Below, in pieces: positions 5,989 to 6,477 of a stretch of DNA of 6,477 nucleotides. The notes under the pieces were generated by a model, which was not told where the DNA came from, ran no database searches, and worked only from the letters and a program-made list of their open reading frames with translations. Position 1 is the first letter of the stretch. Each line of letters opens with the position of its first letter. The translations under genes and the position numbers were made by a program. This DNA is from an uncultured Bacteroidota bacterium. GTDB lineage: Bacteria > Bacteroidota > Bacteroidia > Bacteroidales > SZUA-534. The DNA is taken from the NCBI GenBank assembly GCA_937900725.1, contig CALCFP010000152.1:1-6477 (forward strand), given 5' to 3'.

Positions 5989-6477
5989 TATTTGTTTCCT
6001 CCATAGTTTTTAGGATCTGCTTCAGATATACTCATTGGGTAAATCTTCTTGATAGCATCCTGTTGGTCCTTGTCCAAGTCTTCGTAGGCTTTGTTCCACT
6101 TTCTTTGTGACAACTCATTTCTTAATTCGTTGTAGGCTGCAGCCAACTCGTCTTGCACTTGAATGTACAATCCGTATGATGTACCACGGTCGTTTTGAAG
6201 TGAAATAACCTGTTTTGAAACTGGATATTCCCCAAAGAACGGCACTTCCTTCATCGATTTTTCAGGAAGTTCAGGATCATCAGCAGGGTTTGCAATAAAT
6301 TCCTTTGCCTTTTTCTTAAGTTCTGAAATGTGCATTTGTTCGCCTTCAACCAGCAACTGGTCGTTCTTGTTGACAAGGACAACAAACACGTTTCTTTCCT
6401 TAATCTTTTGGTCGTCGTTCTGTTGGTCTTTTGGAACCGGTTGAGGCAATGTACGAGATATGCCGGCATCGGTGTCC
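5988..6477 (-). CDS. exbD: ExbD/TolR-family biopolymer transport protein (first copy, N-terminus outside window)
   Basis: The frame is open to the right edge, and the first visible residues are DTDAGISRTLPQPVPKDQQ. This matches the stretch just after the membrane helix in Bacteroidota ExbD proteins (…MDTD-G--R-LP-P…), so the basic tail, helix and proton-relay Asp lie outside. A TTG at 6449 is an internal Leu, not a start. The 162 visible residues show periplasmic ExbD elements: NVFVVLVNKNDQLLVEGEQM, where a beta-strand and turn lead to HISELKKKAKEFI, then SKQVISLQNDRGTSYGLYI and VQDELAAAYNELRNELS. They end in an acidic/basic tail (KIYPMSISEADPKNYGGNK). The tail is longer than in E. coli ExbD, as is usual in this phylum. 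The stop overlaps the next exbD start by one base. Inference: an exbB homologue probably lies upstream, beyond the right edge. Confidence 0.9.
   Translation of the reverse strand, partial: DTDAGISRTLPQPVPKDQQNDDQKIKERNVFVVLVNKNDQLLVEGEQMHISELKKKAKEFIANPADDPELPEKSMKEVPFFGEYPVSKQVISLQNDRGTSYGLYIQVQDELAAAYNELRNELSQRKWNKAYEDLDKDQQDAIKKIYPMSISEADPKNYGGNK
5998..6002 (-). promoter_or_regulatory. Shine-Dalgarno GGAGG for the second exbD
   Basis: GGAGG (inside GGAGGAAA on the - strand) lies 9 nt before the ATG at 5988, within the last codons (Tyr-Gly-Gly-Asn-Lys) of the upstream exbD. It fixes this start, and it stands out because most starts in the window lack a clear Shine-Dalgarno, as is common in Bacteroidota. 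Confidence 0.7.

Noticed and set aside
6449..6449. TTG as the start of the first exbD
   Set aside because: The frame runs on to the window edge with the conserved DTDAGISRT stretch that follows the ExbD membrane helix, so this is an internal Leu.

Overview
The window looks like chromosomal DNA of a Bacteroidota species, most likely of the order Bacteroidales. The evidence is a type IX secretion (T9SS) C-terminal sorting domain, a CCDC81-type HU plus SPOR protein, tandem ExbD genes of the Bacteroidota type, and a promoter matching the Bacteroides -33 TTTG / -7 TAnnTTTG pattern. Base composition and codon use look even across the window. I see no mobile element, RNA gene or CRISPR array.

Layout. 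Positions 1-2986 (+ strand) hold a surface-protein pair. The first is the 3' part of a long secreted protein made of InlB B-type (Listeria-Bacteroides) repeats in an exact 219-bp tandem array, ending in a T9SS type A sorting signal. Twelve bases later comes a 309-residue putative outer-membrane beta-barrel protein, and a strong intrinsic terminator (3005-3033) closes the unit. A promoter with a duplicated -7-like element (3067-3107) then precedes a single + strand gene at 3127-4113. It encodes a membrane-spanning protein with a cytoplasmic HU-like region and a periplasmic SPOR domain.

The right half is read from the - strand. Entering from the right edge are two consecutive exbD genes. The first has lost its N-terminus to the window edge, and the two overlap as TAATG, with a Shine-Dalgarno inside the first. 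A terminator hairpin follows (5456-5495), then a small LEA-2-like lipoprotein gene and a tandem-domain universal stress protein gene. The last converges on the HU/SPOR gene with only 13 bp between stop codons.

How the genes work together. The exbD pair is probably the tail of an exbB-exbD-exbD proton-channel operon that energises TonB-dependent outer-membrane transport. The repeat protein and the barrel probably form a cell-surface module. The HU/SPOR, lipoprotein and Usp genes are envelope or stress functions with no clear shared pathway. I see no clearly new system. The most notable items are the modular 73-residue repeat array with its adjacent barrel gene, the inner-membrane HU-SPOR architecture, and the 30-bp-spaced promoter repeat.
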